From positions 1 through 49,258 of the forward strand of contig CADEDG010000007.1 of the NCBI GenBank assembly GCA_902826035.1: a DNA stretch of 49,258 nucleotides, in the 5' to 3' direction. The notes below the pieces were generated by a model, which worked only from the letters and a program-made list of their open reading frames with translations, searched no databases and was not told the origin of the DNA. The position numbers and the translations under genes were made by a program. This DNA is from an uncultured Alphaproteobacteria bacterium. Lineage in GTDB: Bacteria; Pseudomonadota; Alphaproteobacteria; Caulobacterales; Aquidulcibacteraceae. This document shows positions 7,458 through 15,837 of the stretch, in pieces (position 1 is the stretch's first letter; every line of letters begins with the position of its first letter).

Positions 7458-8882
7458 CTATGCGGCGGCGCGCTCCGCGCTTTCGATGACCGCCGGTGCG
7501 ACCGGAACGATCAGCGTAAACGCGGACCCGCATCCGAGTTCGCTTTCGGCGTGAACATCCCCGCCCATCAGGCGCGCCAATTGGCGTGTGATCGCCAACC
7601 CAAGCCCGGCGCCGCCATAGAGACGCGTAGTGGAAGGATCGGCCTGTATAAACGGCTGGAACAGGCGAGTGAGATTCTCCGCGCTGATGCCGACGCCGGT
7701 GTCGCGCACGGCGAATGAAATCGCATCAACGCCCTCGAAATCACAGCGCCGCACGTGCACCACAATGCGGCCTTCGCTGGTGAATTTCGCCGCATTCGAG
7801 AGCAGGTTCATCAAGCATTGCCGCACTCGCAACGGATCGGCGTGCATCGCGGAAACGCCCGGCTCCACAACCAGATCCACCGCAGTGCGGTTCGCCCCTG
7901 CCATCGGCGCAACTATCTCCAACGTTTCCCGCGCAAGTGCGGCGACATCGATATCCGCTGGCGTTATGATCAACCTGTCGGCTTCGACCTTGGAGATGTC
8001 CAGTATGTCGGCGATCAGACCCAGAAGGTGCATGGCGGAGGCGCGTATCTTGGCGGCATGCGCCGGACAATCCTCAGTCTGCCCCGCAGCGAAATCCTCG
8101 CAGATGATCTCAGAATAGCCGATCACAGCGTTCAGCGGCGTGCGCAATTCGTGGCTCATATTCGCAAGGAAAGCCGATTTGGCCTTGTTCGCGGCTTCCG
8201 CAACGCGGGTAACTTCCACCAGATCGGCGGTACGCTCGGCGACGCGGCGCTCCAGTGTAGCCGCCGAATCCTCGGCAGCGAGGCGAGCGCGGATCAATTC
8301 GTCGAACGCATCGGCGCCTGCCTGCGTGTTCACAACAATGCTCACAATCGCAACCATCATCAGGAACACCACGCCAACCACCGAGCCTGCCGGCGCCATG
8401 GCAACGCCATTCATGACCATCGCCAGCGCCACCGCCGGAAATGTGTACAATACCATGCTGCGGGTGAGGCCGTGTTGGGTCGCGATCAAAGCCGCCGCTG
8501 TCATACAGAAAATGAGGCCAATAAGTGGCCCAGGCTGCGCGGCGAACGCCAGCGCCATGTTGGGAAGTGCATAAACCGCCACGATAAGGGCGGCCCGGTG
8601 TACGACCCGCCGCAGGAGCCGCTCAGCCTCTTGCTCCGAAAGCTGGTCGAGCGTGTCCAGTTGTTTGGTGACCCAAAGCTCGCTTTGCCTGTCGAGCATG
8701 CAGGCGAGCCCCAATAACCCGGCCGCGAGCGCCCACCACATGCCCGGGACCAGAACCGCGATTGCAATCGTGACCACCGCCACCGAGAAGTAACGAGTCC
8801 TGCCGTGGCCTTGATAGGAGACCTCGTGGTAACGCCGGATGGCCAAGGCTATGCGGCGGCGTTGATGGTGTTGACCGGCCAT
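7458..8882 (-). CDS. Membrane-bound sensor histidine kinase
   Basis: 474 residues. About five or six hydrophobic segments between residues 32 and 186 form the sensor region, then a short coiled coil (TLERRVAERTADLVEV). The HisKA motif FLANMSHELRTPLNAV puts the phosphorylated His at 244. The ATPase boxes follow: NLLSNAAKF (N), DTGVGIS (G1) and GGAGLGLAI (G2). No receiver domain is attached and no regulator is adjacent, so it is an orphan. I start at the ATG at 8882 because the further 121 codons of open frame overlap the dnaX coding region on the other strand and have no kinase-like content. Confidence 0.9.
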   Translation of the reverse strand: MAGQHHQRRRIALAIRRYHEVSYQGHGRTRYFSVAVVTIAIAVLVPGMWWALAAGLLGLACMLDRQSELWVTKQLDTLDQLSEQEAERLLRRVVHRAALIVAVYALPNMALAFAAQPGPLIGLIFCMTAAALIATQHGLTRSMVLYTFPAVALAMVMNGVAMAPAGSVVGVVFLMMVAIVSIVVNTQAGADAFDELIRARLAAEDSAATLERRVAERTADLVEVTRVAEAANKAKSAFLANMSHELRTPLNAVIGYSEIICEDFAAGQTEDCPAHAAKIRASAMHLLGLIADILDISKVEADRLIITPADIDVAALARETLEIVAPMAGANRTAVDLVVEPGVSAMHADPLRVRQCLMNLLSNAAKFTSEGRIVVHVRRCDFEGVDAISFAVRDTGVGISAENLTRLFQPFIQADPSTTRLYGGAGLGLAITRQLARLMGGDVHAESELGCGSAFTLIVPVAPAVIESAERAAA

Positions 8883-9009
8883 GAGGATTAGTCCTTGGGC
8901 AGCCCCCTGGCGCACCAGCCTGAAATAGTACGCAAAATTCCCTAACTTAAGGGAAAGCGCCCAAAGCGGCGCCTCGCGTGACGGCCCGGCGCTGGTGTAG
9001 GATTGGCTA

Positions 9010-10755
9010 ATGAGCGATGAATCGGGGTCCAGCCTGTTCGGCAAGCCCGCCTCTGGTGGGGGGTATCTCGTGCTGGCGCGCAAGTACCGCCCGCGCACCT
9101 TCTCCGACTTGATCGGCCAGGAGGCGATGGTGCGCACCATCGCCAACTCGTTTGCACTGAACCGCATCGCCCATGCCACTATGCTGACCGGCGTGCGGGG
9201 CGTCGGCAAAACCACCACCGCGCGTCTGTTGGCGCGCGCGCTCAACTACAAGCACGGCGGGATCGACGCGCCGACAATAGACCTCGATCCGCCCGGCGAG
9301 CACTGCCAGGCAATCATGGAGAGCCGCCATCCCGACGTGTTCGAGATGGACGCCGCCTCCCGCACCGGCATCAACGACATCCGTGAGATCCTCGACTCGG
9401 TGCGCTACGCACCGGTGATGGCGCGCTACAAGCTCTACATCATCGACGAAGTGCACATGCTCTCGACGCAGGCCTTCAACGGCTTGCTGAAGACGCTCGA
9501 AGAGCCGCCGCCGCACGTCAAGTTCATCTTCGCCACCACCGAAATCCGTAAAGTGCCTGTCACCGTGCTTTCGCGCTGCCAGCGCTTCGATCTGAAGCGC
9601 ATCGACAGCGAGCGGCTCGCGACGCACCTGAGCGCCATCTGCCTCAAGGAGGGCGTCAAGGTCGATGCCGATGGCGTCGCATTGATCGCGCGCGCGGCGG
9701 AAGGTTCGGCACGCGACGGGCTTTCGCTCCTCGATCAGGCGCTGGTTCAAAAGCCAGGCGCAAGCGTCAGCGCCGCTGACATTCGCGAGATGCTCGGTCT
9801 CGCCGACCGCGGGCGGACGCTCGATCTCTTCGACGCCATCGCCAAGGGCGACGCCAAGGCGGCGTTGCTTGAGGTGCGTAGCCAGTACGATTCCGGCGCC
9901 GATCCATCCCTGATCTTGCGCGATCTGCTCGACATCGGCCACGAAGCCGCGCGGGCACAAGCGCTCGGCGCGGAGGCGCGCATCATTGGCGGCGCCGATT
10001 GGACCACGCGCGTGCGTGGATTGGCGTCCAACTTGTCGCCTGCGCAGCTCTCACGGATATGGCAAATGCTGCTGAAGGCATTGGAAGAAGCCGGCAAGGC
10101 GCCCGATCCGATTGCGGCGTTGGAGATGGCCATGGTGCGACTTTGCGCGGCGCAAAAACTGCCGCCGCCGGAGGAAGCTGCGCGCCTGTTGAGAGATGGC
10201 GCCCCTGCTGGGACCGCCGGCGTTCCCGCCAGCGGAAGCACGCCAAGCTCTGGCGGCGTTCGCGCTGACGCCAGCGAGACGCCACCGGCCCAAGAGGCGG
10301 CGCCCACGTTCCAATCTTTCGAGGCGATCACCGCGGCTGTTGCCGCCGAGCGCGACATCGAACTTGAAATTGCGCTCGACCGCATGAAGATCGTCCGCTT
10401 CTCGCCGCAGGGCGAGATCGTGTTCGTCGCGAATGCCGATCAGCCGCGCGATCTGGTACGCCGACTCAAGGCGTTCCTGGAGGAGAGGACGCCGTTCGAA
10501 TGGCGCATCCGTTCGACCGAGGAAGCGGCTGCACCGGTTGAAAGTCTCGCCGAGCGCCGCAAGCGCGAAGAAGTGCGCGCATTAGAAGAGCTGAAGCGCC
10601 AGCCATTTGTCGCCGAAGCGCTGAAGGCGTTCCCGGGCGCCGAGATCGCCGCTGTGCGCGAGCCTGTCGCCGAAGGTGGCGGCGATGTCGTCGCCATGCC
10701 GCAGCAGAGCAAGTCCGCGCCGCTCAGCGAGCGCAAGAAGGAAGCCGACCGATGA
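9010..10755 (+). CDS. dnaX: DNA polymerase III subunit gamma/tau
   Basis: 581 residues. The clamp-loader ATPase has Walker A GVRGVGKT at 61-68, IIDEVHML (Walker B) and VLSRCQRF (SRC arginine finger). The zinc knuckle that normally has four Cys between Walker A and B is degenerate: only Cys99 remains in the region 80-105. From about residue 370 the protein becomes Pro/Ala-rich and then has the tau-like C-terminal domain. No obvious slippery heptamer is seen, so a separate gamma form by frameshifting is not supported. The stop TGA at 10753-10755 lies inside a 25-bp sequence repeated at the start of ybaB, implying that dnaX and ybaB originally overlapped by ATGA. Confidence 0.96.
   Translation: MSDESGSSLFGKPASGGGYLVLARKYRPRTFSDLIGQEAMVRTIANSFALNRIAHATMLTGVRGVGKTTTARLLARALNYKHGGIDAPTIDLDPPGEHCQAIMESRHPDVFEMDAASRTGINDIREILDSVRYAPVMARYKLYIIDEVHMLSTQAFNGLLKTLEEPPPHVKFIFATTEIRKVPVTVLSRCQRFDLKRIDSERLATHLSAICLKEGVKVDADGVALIARAAEGSARDGLSLLDQALVQKPGASVSAADIREMLGLADRGRTLDLFDAIAKGDAKAALLEVRSQYDSGADPSLILRDLLDIGHEAARAQALGAEARIIGGADWTTRVRGLASNLSPAQLSRIWQMLLKALEEAGKAPDPIAALEMAMVRLCAAQKLPPPEEAARLLRDGAPAGTAGVPASGSTPSSGGVRADASETPPAQEAAPTFQSFEAITAAVAAERDIELEIALDRMKIVRFSPQGEIVFVANADQPRDLVRRLKAFLEERTPFEWRIRSTEEAAAPVESLAERRKREEVRALEELKRQPFVAEALKAFPGAEIAAVREPVAEGGGDVVAMPQQSKSAPLSERKKEADR
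10731..10755 (+). repeat. Direct repeat, left copy (dnaX end)
   Basis: 25 bases matching 11356-11380 at 24 of 25 positions; the only difference is an A/C change near the middle. This copy contains the last codons of dnaX (KKEADR) and its stop. The pair brackets the DUF433/DUF5615 module, with 600 bases between the copies. Confidence 0.92.
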
Positions 10756-10794
10756 GCATTGCGACTGACGAGGCTCGCAGGTAAAGTGGAAAAC

Positions 10795-11007
10795 ATGACG
10801 CAATCGCCTATCTCACGCGACCCTGAGGTCATGGGCGGCGCCGCTGTGTTTACGGGCACGCGAGTGCCGTTGCAGACCCTGCTTGACCATTTGGAGGCCG
10901 GCGACACCATCGACGAGTTTCTCGCAGGCTATCCGTCAGTGAAGCGCGAGCAGGTTGTCGCCTTCTTGGAGAGCGCCAAGGATCGCTTGGTAGCCACGCT
11001 GTCGTGA
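10795..11007 (+). CDS. DUF433-family antitoxin
   Basis: 70 residues. The pattern ISRDPEVMGGAAVFTGTRVPLQTLLDHLEAG, followed by TIDEFLAGYPSV, is characteristic of DUF433 proteins, which carry a small helix-turn-helix and serve as antitoxins next to DUF5615 toxins. I start at the ATG at 10795 (MTQSP); a longer frame from 10759 would begin almost on the dnaX stop. The end overlaps the toxin start by four bases (GTGA), the normal coupling in such pairs. The protein is expected to neutralise the toxin and repress the pair's own promoter, which would lie in 10756-10794. That is known for type II systems in general and inferred here. Confidence 0.88.
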   Translation: MTQSPISRDPEVMGGAAVFTGTRVPLQTLLDHLEAGDTIDEFLAGYPSVKREQVVAFLESAKDRLVATLS

Positions 11008-11330
11008 GGGTCTATCTCGATGAATGCATCGATTGGCGTTTGGCGCGCCTGATCTTGAATCACGACGTGAAGTCTGCACGTCAAATGGGTTGGACCGGCC
11101 TGAAAAACGGCGAATTGCTGGCGCTGGCCTCGGCGCAGTTCGATGCATTTGTTACGGTGGACCGAAACCTGGCGTTCCAGCAGAACGTTCCCGGCCTCAA
11201 AATCGCAGTTGTTGTCCTGAAGGCTAAGAGCAATCGTTTGCCGGATTTGGCGGCGCTTGTCCCGAATCTGCTGATTGCGCTTGATTCCGCCTCCCCCGGC
11301 AGCGTTTCTCTCGTCGAGAGCGCTGACTAA
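11004..11330 (+). CDS. DUF5615 (PIN-like) toxin
   Basis: 108 residues. The N-terminus VYLDECIDWRLARLI and the central FVTVDRNLAFQQN are the typical acidic motifs of DUF5615 proteins, a Mut7-C/PIN-related group of presumed RNases. It begins at a GTG overlapping the antitoxin stop and sits 46 bases before ybaB. All acidic positions that I would expect are present (Asp6, Glu7 and the later Asp), so it looks intact. Together with the preceding gene it forms a type II toxin-antitoxin pair inserted between dnaX and ybaB. Confidence 0.88.
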   Translation: MRVYLDECIDWRLARLILNHDVKSARQMGWTGLKNGELLALASAQFDAFVTVDRNLAFQQNVPGLKIAVVVLKAKSNRLPDLAALVPNLLIALDSASPGSVSLVESAD

Positions 11331-11355
11331 TGATATCTTCAGGCGCTTTTCGCGC

Positions 11356-11380
11356 GCGCAAGAAGGACGCCGACCGATGA
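11356..11380 (+). repeat. Direct repeat, right copy (ybaB start)
   Basis: Matches 10731-10755 at 24 of 25 bases. This copy holds the ybaB start ATG (11377-11379), its upstream purine-rich ribosome site (agaagga), and a vestige of the dnaX stop as ATGA. Without the 625-bp segment between equivalent points, the two genes would overlap by four bases. Confidence 0.92.
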
Positions 11381-11700
11381 AAGACATCTCTCAGCTCATG
11401 CGCCAGGCCCAGCAGATGCAGGCCAAGCTCAACGATGCGCAGAAGAAACTCGAGGCCATGGAAGTCGAGGGCACGGCCGGCGGCGGCATGGTGAAGCTGC
11501 GGCTGAACGGCAAGAGCGCGCTCTTAGGCCTCAACATCGATCCGTCACTGATGGCGCCCGATGAGCGCGAAGTCCTGGAGGATCTAATCAAAGCAGCGCA
11601 TGACGACGCACGGCGGAAGCTGGAAGATGCGCAGAACGAAGAGATGAAGGGGTTGAGCGGGGGGTTGGGGATTTTGCCTGGGTTTAAGATGCCGTTTTAG
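11377..11700 (+). CDS. ybaB: YbaB/EbfC nucleoid-associated protein
   Basis: 107 residues, the usual size. MKDISQLMRQAQQMQAKL begins the coiled-coil arm, then VEGTAGGGMVKLRLNGK and the terminal GGLGILPGFKMPF characteristic of the family. It binds DNA as a tweezer-shaped dimer and is generally encoded between dnaX and recR. The ATG at 11377 fits the family N-terminus exactly. The ribosome-binding region is supplied by the right copy of the 25-bp repeat, so expression survives the insertion upstream. The next gene starts three bases after the stop. Confidence 0.95.
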   Translation: MKDISQLMRQAQQMQAKLNDAQKKLEAMEVEGTAGGGMVKLRLNGKSALLGLNIDPSLMAPDEREVLEDLIKAAHDDARRKLEDAQNEEMKGLSGGLGILPGFKMPF

Positions 11701-11703
11701 ACG

Positions 11704-12441
11704 ATGGCCACACAATTCGAAATCTTGAGAATCCTCGACAAATGCTGCCTAGCGTATACGTTTCCGATGTTCGACAATGGGTACATCTACCCCGCTGCAT
11801 CGCGGCTGTCAGCGTATCACTCCCCTGACAACTGGGCGCTTGTCTTCGAACTGTTCGGGTTCTCACCACGCGCCGGATTACCAGACACGACCATCATCAC
11901 ATTCGCGGACTCGCTGTCAGATCGGAACCCGGAAAATAGCTACGTGAGCGCGGATGCCTACAAGAACTATATTGCGCACAATCCGCACAATGAAGATCGC
12001 CGTTTCTGGCCGCTTGCCGAAGGGGCGTGGATGGATGCAGACGACTGCGAACTAATGAGCGCTAATGTGGCTGACTTCGTACTGAGGGGCCGCACGCTCA
12101 AAGCGCCAGAGGCGTCGGAGTACAACAACCATGGCATTGAATTGAGCGAGCGCCCACGTATCATGGTGTTCGAGTTCTGTCGTTGGCTTGGCGCTAATTT
12201 CAGAGAAGACACTCTCGCCACCGCTAGCGAACGGCGCGTCAGCCTAGATCCGTCGCTGCAAGAAATTCTCGTGCTGGACGATTGGAATCACCCCGACCTC
12301 GCCGGCGGGGTACTCGCGAGCCACTCGGAAACCTTCCAACAGCTGGCGCGAGTACTCGCGACAGGTGACGCGGATTTTTATCGGCCGACCACCCCGCACA
12401 ATACCCATTGGCGCAATTGGCCCGAAGGTGGGACACTCTAA
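11704..12441 (+). CDS. Uncharacterised protein, DUF7003-like, inserted in the ybaB-recR operon
   Basis: 245 residues, no signal peptide or membrane segment. The text [19 protein letters not shown], the [11 protein letters not shown] stretch and the ending [13 protein letters not shown] recall what I know as DUF7003, a family of unknown function; I hold this from memory and not from a search. Base composition is visibly more AT-rich than neighbouring genes. It starts three bases after the ybaB stop and ends two bases before recR, so it is co-transcribed. Being absent from the usual dnaX-ybaB-recR order, it is probably an acquired gene. No catalytic motif is evident. Confidence 0.75.
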   Translation: MATQFEILRILDKCCLAYTFPMFDNGYIYPAASRLSAYHSPDNWALVFELFGFSPRAGLPDTTIITFADSLSDRNPENSYVSADAYKNYIAHNPHNEDRRFWPLAEGAWMDADDCELMSANVADFVLRGRTLKAPEASEYNNHGIELSERPRIMVFEFCRWLGANFREDTLATASERRVSLDPSLQEILVLDDWNHPDLAGGVLASHSETFQQLARVLATGDADFYRPTTPHNTHWRNWPEGGTL

Positions 12442-12443
12442 GG

Positions 12444-13055
12444 ATGCGCTCCCGTTCCGCCACCGCAGCCCCCGAGATCGAGGCGCTTATTTCTCTCCTG
12501 GCGAAAGTGCCCGGCCTCGGGCCGCGATCTGCGCGCCGCGCTGCGCTTCAATTACTGAAGAAAAAAGACCAACTCATGGTCCCGCTCGCGACTGCTCTTG
12601 CGGAAGCGGCGGAGAAGGTTCGCGCGTGCTCGAATTGTGGGGCGCTCGATACGCAGGACCCGTGCGCGTTGTGTTCGGCGACGGATCGCGACGACGGACT
12701 CATCTGCGTGGTCGCCGAAGTCGGCGACGTGTGGGCGCTCGAGCGCGCTGGCGCTTTCAAGGGCCGCTATCATGTGCTGGGCGGCGTGCTCTCCGCGCTC
12801 GACGGCGTGAGGCCGGAGGATTTGCGCATACCCAAGCTGATCGAGCGCGCCTCGGCGCCGGGCGTGCGCGAAGTGATCCTGGCGCTCGCCGCCACGGTTG
12901 ATGGGCAAACCACCGCGCATTATCTGGCCGAGCGCCTGGGTTCGCTCAATCTCACCATCAGCCGGCTCTCGCACGGCGTGCCGGTTGGCGGCGAACTCGA
13001 CCTTCTCGACGATGGCACGCTCTTCGCGGCGTTGCAGAGCCGGCGGCCCAGCTGA
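12444..13055 (+). CDS. recR: Recombination mediator protein RecR
   Basis: 203 residues. An N-terminal HhH ([18 protein letters not shown]), a four-Cys zinc finger (Cys62, Cys65, Cys74 and Cys77), and a Toprim domain beginning [14 protein letters not shown] are all in order. The C-terminus has [26 protein letters not shown], diagnostic for RecR. It works with RecO to load RecA on gapped DNA. The ATG at 12444 follows the stop of the inserted gene by two bases (taaggATG), so its translation may now depend on that gene. Convergent with the small lipoprotein at 13062. Confidence 0.96.
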   Translation: MRSRSATAAPEIEALISLLAKVPGLGPRSARRAALQLLKKKDQLMVPLATALAEAAEKVRACSNCGALDTQDPCALCSATDRDDGLICVVAEVGDVWALERAGAFKGRYHVLGGVLSALDGVRPEDLRIPKLIERASAPGVREVILALAATVDGQTTAHYLAERLGSLNLTISRLSHGVPVGGELDLLDDGTLFAALQSRRPS

Positions 13056-13061
13056 TAGAGC

Positions 13062-13376
13062 TCAGCTTGGATGCTTCTCCAAACATTGCGTGCGCGCGCG
13101 AGTGACGCGCGGATCCATCAAGCCTTCATCGCGCATGCGCGTGAGCGCTGCTTCGTAGTCTTCGTACGTCATGCTACGGGTGATCTTATCCCAAGTGCAG
13201 GCGCACGCCGCGCTCGCGGGCGGACAGGTGGACTCGAAATGCGCGCGCGCTTCGGCGGGGTATGGATTGGGCGGCGCCTCGCCGCACGCAGCAAGCACAC
13301 TTGCGCAGAATAGCGCCCCAAGCGCGGCTCGCGTCCAACACCAACCTCCACGCACCCTCAATGCAACCCTTGTCAA
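13062..13376 (-). CDS. Small putative lipoprotein
   Basis: 104 residues. A hydrophobic signal ending in LAAC (Cys31) predicts lipidation. The mature part holds four more Cys (STCPPASAACACTWDKIT and a late TQCLEK), and the segment TWDKITRSMTYEDYEAALTRM recalls short cytoplasmic/periplasmic alphaproteobacterial proteins with a C-x-C-xW motif. Function unknown. The start is a TTG at 13376 that overlaps the mcd stop as TTGA, suggesting translational coupling to mcd. A later GTG at codon 8 is an alternative. Confidence 0.65.
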   Translation of the reverse strand: MTRVALRVRGGWCWTRAALGALFCASVLAACGEAPPNPYPAEARAHFESTCPPASAACACTWDKITRSMTYEDYEAALTRMRDEGLMDPRVTRARTQCLEKHPS

Positions 13377-14992
13377 TTGCGCCCCTCCTCCAACAATCTA
13401 CGCCCAATCACTTGCGCCTGGATCTCTCCCGCGCCTTCGAAAATGTTCAAGATGCGCGCGTCGCAGAGCACGCGACTGATTGGATATTCCAACGCGAAAC
13501 CGTTCCCGCCATGGATTTGCAATGCGTTGTCGGCGGCGGCCCAAGCGACGCGCGCGGCCAACAGCTTTGCCATGCCCGCTTCCAAATCGCAGCGCTTTCC
13601 TGAATCCTTCCGGCGCGCAGCGAAATACGTGATCTGACGGGCCGCCATGATTTCCGCCGCCATCATCGCGAGCTTGTTGGAAACGCGCGGGAACGCGAAT
13701 ATCTCCTGGCCGAATTGCTTGCGCTCGAGCGCATAATTCAAACCCAGCTCCAACGCGCATTGCGCCACGCCGACGGCGCGTGCGGCGGTCTGGATGCGCG
13801 CGCTTTCGAACGTCGCCATCAATTGCTTGAAGCCCTGGCCCTCCTCGCCGCCGAGCAGGTTCGCTGCCGGAACACGGAAGCCGTCGAATCCTATCTCGTA
13901 CTCCTTCATGCCGCGATAGCCGAGCACCGCGATTTCGCCGCCCGACATACCCTGCGCCGGGAACGCATCGGCGTGAGTTCCGCGCGGTTTCTCCGCCAGC
14001 AGCATCGAGAGCCCGCGATGGTCGTTTGACGTCGCATCCGTGCGCACAAGCAACGTCATCAGATCGGCGCGCGCGGCATGTGTGATCCAGGTTTTGGCGC
14101 CGCCGATCAGATAATGGTCGCCGTCGCGCGTCGCACGTGTTTTCAGACTGGCGAGGTCGGAGCCGGTGTTCGGCTCGGTAAACACCGCGGTCGGCAGAAT
14201 TTCCGCGCTGGCGATTTTCGGCAACCAGTGCGCTTTCTGTTCGGGCGTCCCGCCGCTCAGGATCAACTCCGCTGCGATCTCCGAACGCGTGCCGAGCGAA
14301 CCAACGCCGATGTAGCCGCGCGAGAGTTCTTCAGAGACGACGCACATCGCCGTCTTTCCCAATCCCGAGCCACCATATTCTTCTGGAATGGTGAGCCCAA
14401 ACACACCGAGCGCACCCATGTGTTCGATGATCTCGATCGGGATGAGTTCGTCGCGCAAATGCCAGCCATGGGCGTGGGGAACCACTTCCGCGTCCGCGAA
14501 TTTCCGGAACTGGTCGCGGATCAGTTCGAAGTCCGCGTCGAGGCCGGTATTCTCCAAGGCGGCCCGCCCGCGCGCCTCGCACAGCAATTCAGCCAAGCGC
14601 GACTTTTCTTCCTGAGATATGGTCAGCATCGCGGCCGGCGCCCCGACGCCGAAATCGGCGGGGCGGATCGCCTCAACCTGCGTCATCGGCACGCCGCCTG
14701 CGAGCTGCGCGGAATACTCCGCCGCCAAGAGCAGCGCCAGCAAGCGCTCGGTTTCGCGAAATGCAGCCTTTGCGTGCAGAGCCCGCGCCCACTCGGCAAC
14801 TTCGCGCAGCGCTTCGGCATAAGTCGCGACCCACGCCAGGCCGTGAACCAGGTGCTGCTCACGGTCCAGGAGCGCGCGATCGAGCACGTCGTCCGCGGTC
14901 ACCCGCACCAGCACCGCCGCGCGCGCTGCCCTTGCATACCTAGCGGCCTCGACAGCCGTCACATCAAGCAAGGACAACAATTCGGCGTTCAT
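13373..14992 (-). CDS. mcd: (2S)-Methylsuccinyl-CoA dehydrogenase (ethylmalonyl-CoA pathway)
   Basis: 539 residues, much longer than ordinary acyl-CoA dehydrogenases (about 380) and matching Mcd. The N-terminal extension has the features I associate with Mcd: LDREQHLVHGLAWVATYAEALR and YSAQLAGGVPMTQVEAIRP. The dehydrogenase part carries the FAD segment FTEPNTGSDLASLKTRA and WITHAARAD, with the catalytic Glu probably in NIFEGAGEIQAQVIGR. Mcd oxidises (2S)-methylsuccinyl-CoA to mesaconyl-CoA, so the cell probably assimilates acetyl-CoA without isocitrate lyase. The ATG at 14992 has GAGGAA upstream. The other pathway genes (ccr, ecm, mch) are not in the window. Confidence 0.85.
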   Translation of the reverse strand: MNAELLSLLDVTAVEAARYARAARAAVLVRVTADDVLDRALLDREQHLVHGLAWVATYAEALREVAEWARALHAKAAFRETERLLALLLAAEYSAQLAGGVPMTQVEAIRPADFGVGAPAAMLTISQEEKSRLAELLCEARGRAALENTGLDADFELIRDQFRKFADAEVVPHAHGWHLRDELIPIEIIEHMGALGVFGLTIPEEYGGSGLGKTAMCVVSEELSRGYIGVGSLGTRSEIAAELILSGGTPEQKAHWLPKIASAEILPTAVFTEPNTGSDLASLKTRATRDGDHYLIGGAKTWITHAARADLMTLLVRTDATSNDHRGLSMLLAEKPRGTHADAFPAQGMSGGEIAVLGYRGMKEYEIGFDGFRVPAANLLGGEEGQGFKQLMATFESARIQTAARAVGVAQCALELGLNYALERKQFGQEIFAFPRVSNKLAMMAAEIMAARQITYFAARRKDSGKRCDLEAGMAKLLAARVAWAAADNALQIHGGNGFALEYPISRVLCDARILNIFEGAGEIQAQVIGRRLLEEGRN

Positions 14993-15049
14993 ACTGGCTA
15001 ACGATTCCTCAGCAAGCTTAGCCCGGCGCGTGAGGCCCCGCAAAGCCGT

Positions 15050-15745
15050 TCACGCGGCAACGCCGAACAACGCCCCGACGCCAGCAGTAAGCGCCATGGC
15101 CAGCGCGCCCCAGAAGGTCACGCGCAGAGCCGCTCGCGTCATATCAGCTCCGCCCGTGCGCGCGCCCAGCGCGCCAAGCAGCGCCAGAAAGATCAAAGAC
15201 GCAACCGACACCGCAACCGGCATTTGCGCGCGCTGCCAAAGCGCAGCGACCGCAATCGGCAGCGCCGCTCCTGAGGCAAAGGTGAGCGCCGACGTGATGG
15301 CGGCTTGAATGGGGCGCGCGCGCGTCAGGTCGGAGATGCCCAACTCGTCACGGGCATGGGCGGCGAGCGCGTCCTTAGCCATCATTTGCTCGGCGACCTG
15401 GCGCGCAAGCGTTGGCTCGACGCCACGCGCGCGGTAAATCTGAGCAAGCTCCTCCAGTTCGAACTCGGGCTGCGAAGCGATTTCGCCGCGTTCGCGCGTT
15501 AGGTCCGCACGTTCGGTATCGCTCTGCGAACTCACCGACACATATTCGCCTGCCGCCATCGACATCGCGCCTGCGACCAGACCGGCGACGCCGGCGATCA
15601 TCACCGCTTCGCGCGTAGCATTCGCGGCGGCGACCCCGACGATCAGACTCGCGGTTGAGACAATACCGTCATTGGCCCCCAGCACCGCCGCACGCAGCCA
15701 GCCGACGCGAGAGACGTTGTGGCGTTCGAGATGGGGGCGCGGCAT
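15050..15745 (-). CDS. VIT1/CCC1-family iron/manganese transporter
   Basis: 231 residues from the ATG at 15745. The hallmark WLRAAVLGANDGIVSTASLIVGVAAA forms the first helix, followed by GLVAGAMSMAAGEYVSVSSQSDTE. A cytoplasmic metal-binding loop rich in Glu (about 75-130) precedes three further helices. Family members export Fe(II) or Mn(II) from the cytoplasm; substrate cannot be decided here. Unlike MbfA there is no ferritin domain. In-frame starts at 15757 (ATG) and 15781 (GTG) exist, but homology begins near MPRPHLERHN. Confidence 0.9.
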   Translation of the reverse strand: MPRPHLERHNVSRVGWLRAAVLGANDGIVSTASLIVGVAAANATREAVMIAGVAGLVAGAMSMAAGEYVSVSSQSDTERADLTRERGEIASQPEFELEELAQIYRARGVEPTLARQVAEQMMAKDALAAHARDELGISDLTRARPIQAAITSALTFASGAALPIAVAALWQRAQMPVAVSVASLIFLALLGALGARTGGADMTRAALRVTFWGALAMALTAGVGALFGVAA

Positions 15746-15837
15746 GGCGACAACCATACACAAATCAGAGATGCGTCTCACATACCTTGGATCAAATAGC
15801 TCGAATATTTCAGCAAACGACTTCGGGCTTGGCGCGG

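Noticed and set aside
8883-9245. N-terminal extension of the histidine kinase by 121 codons
   Set aside because: It covers the dnaX start on the other strand, and the residues look like antisense of conserved DnaX sequence rather than kinase sequence.
9007-9960. Minus-strand open frame of 317 codons in dnaX
   Set aside because: Entirely complementary to the conserved ATPase domain of DnaX.
9010-10755. Programmed frameshift in dnaX for gamma production
   Set aside because: No A AAA AAG-type slippery site with a downstream stem was seen in the region after the ATPase domain.
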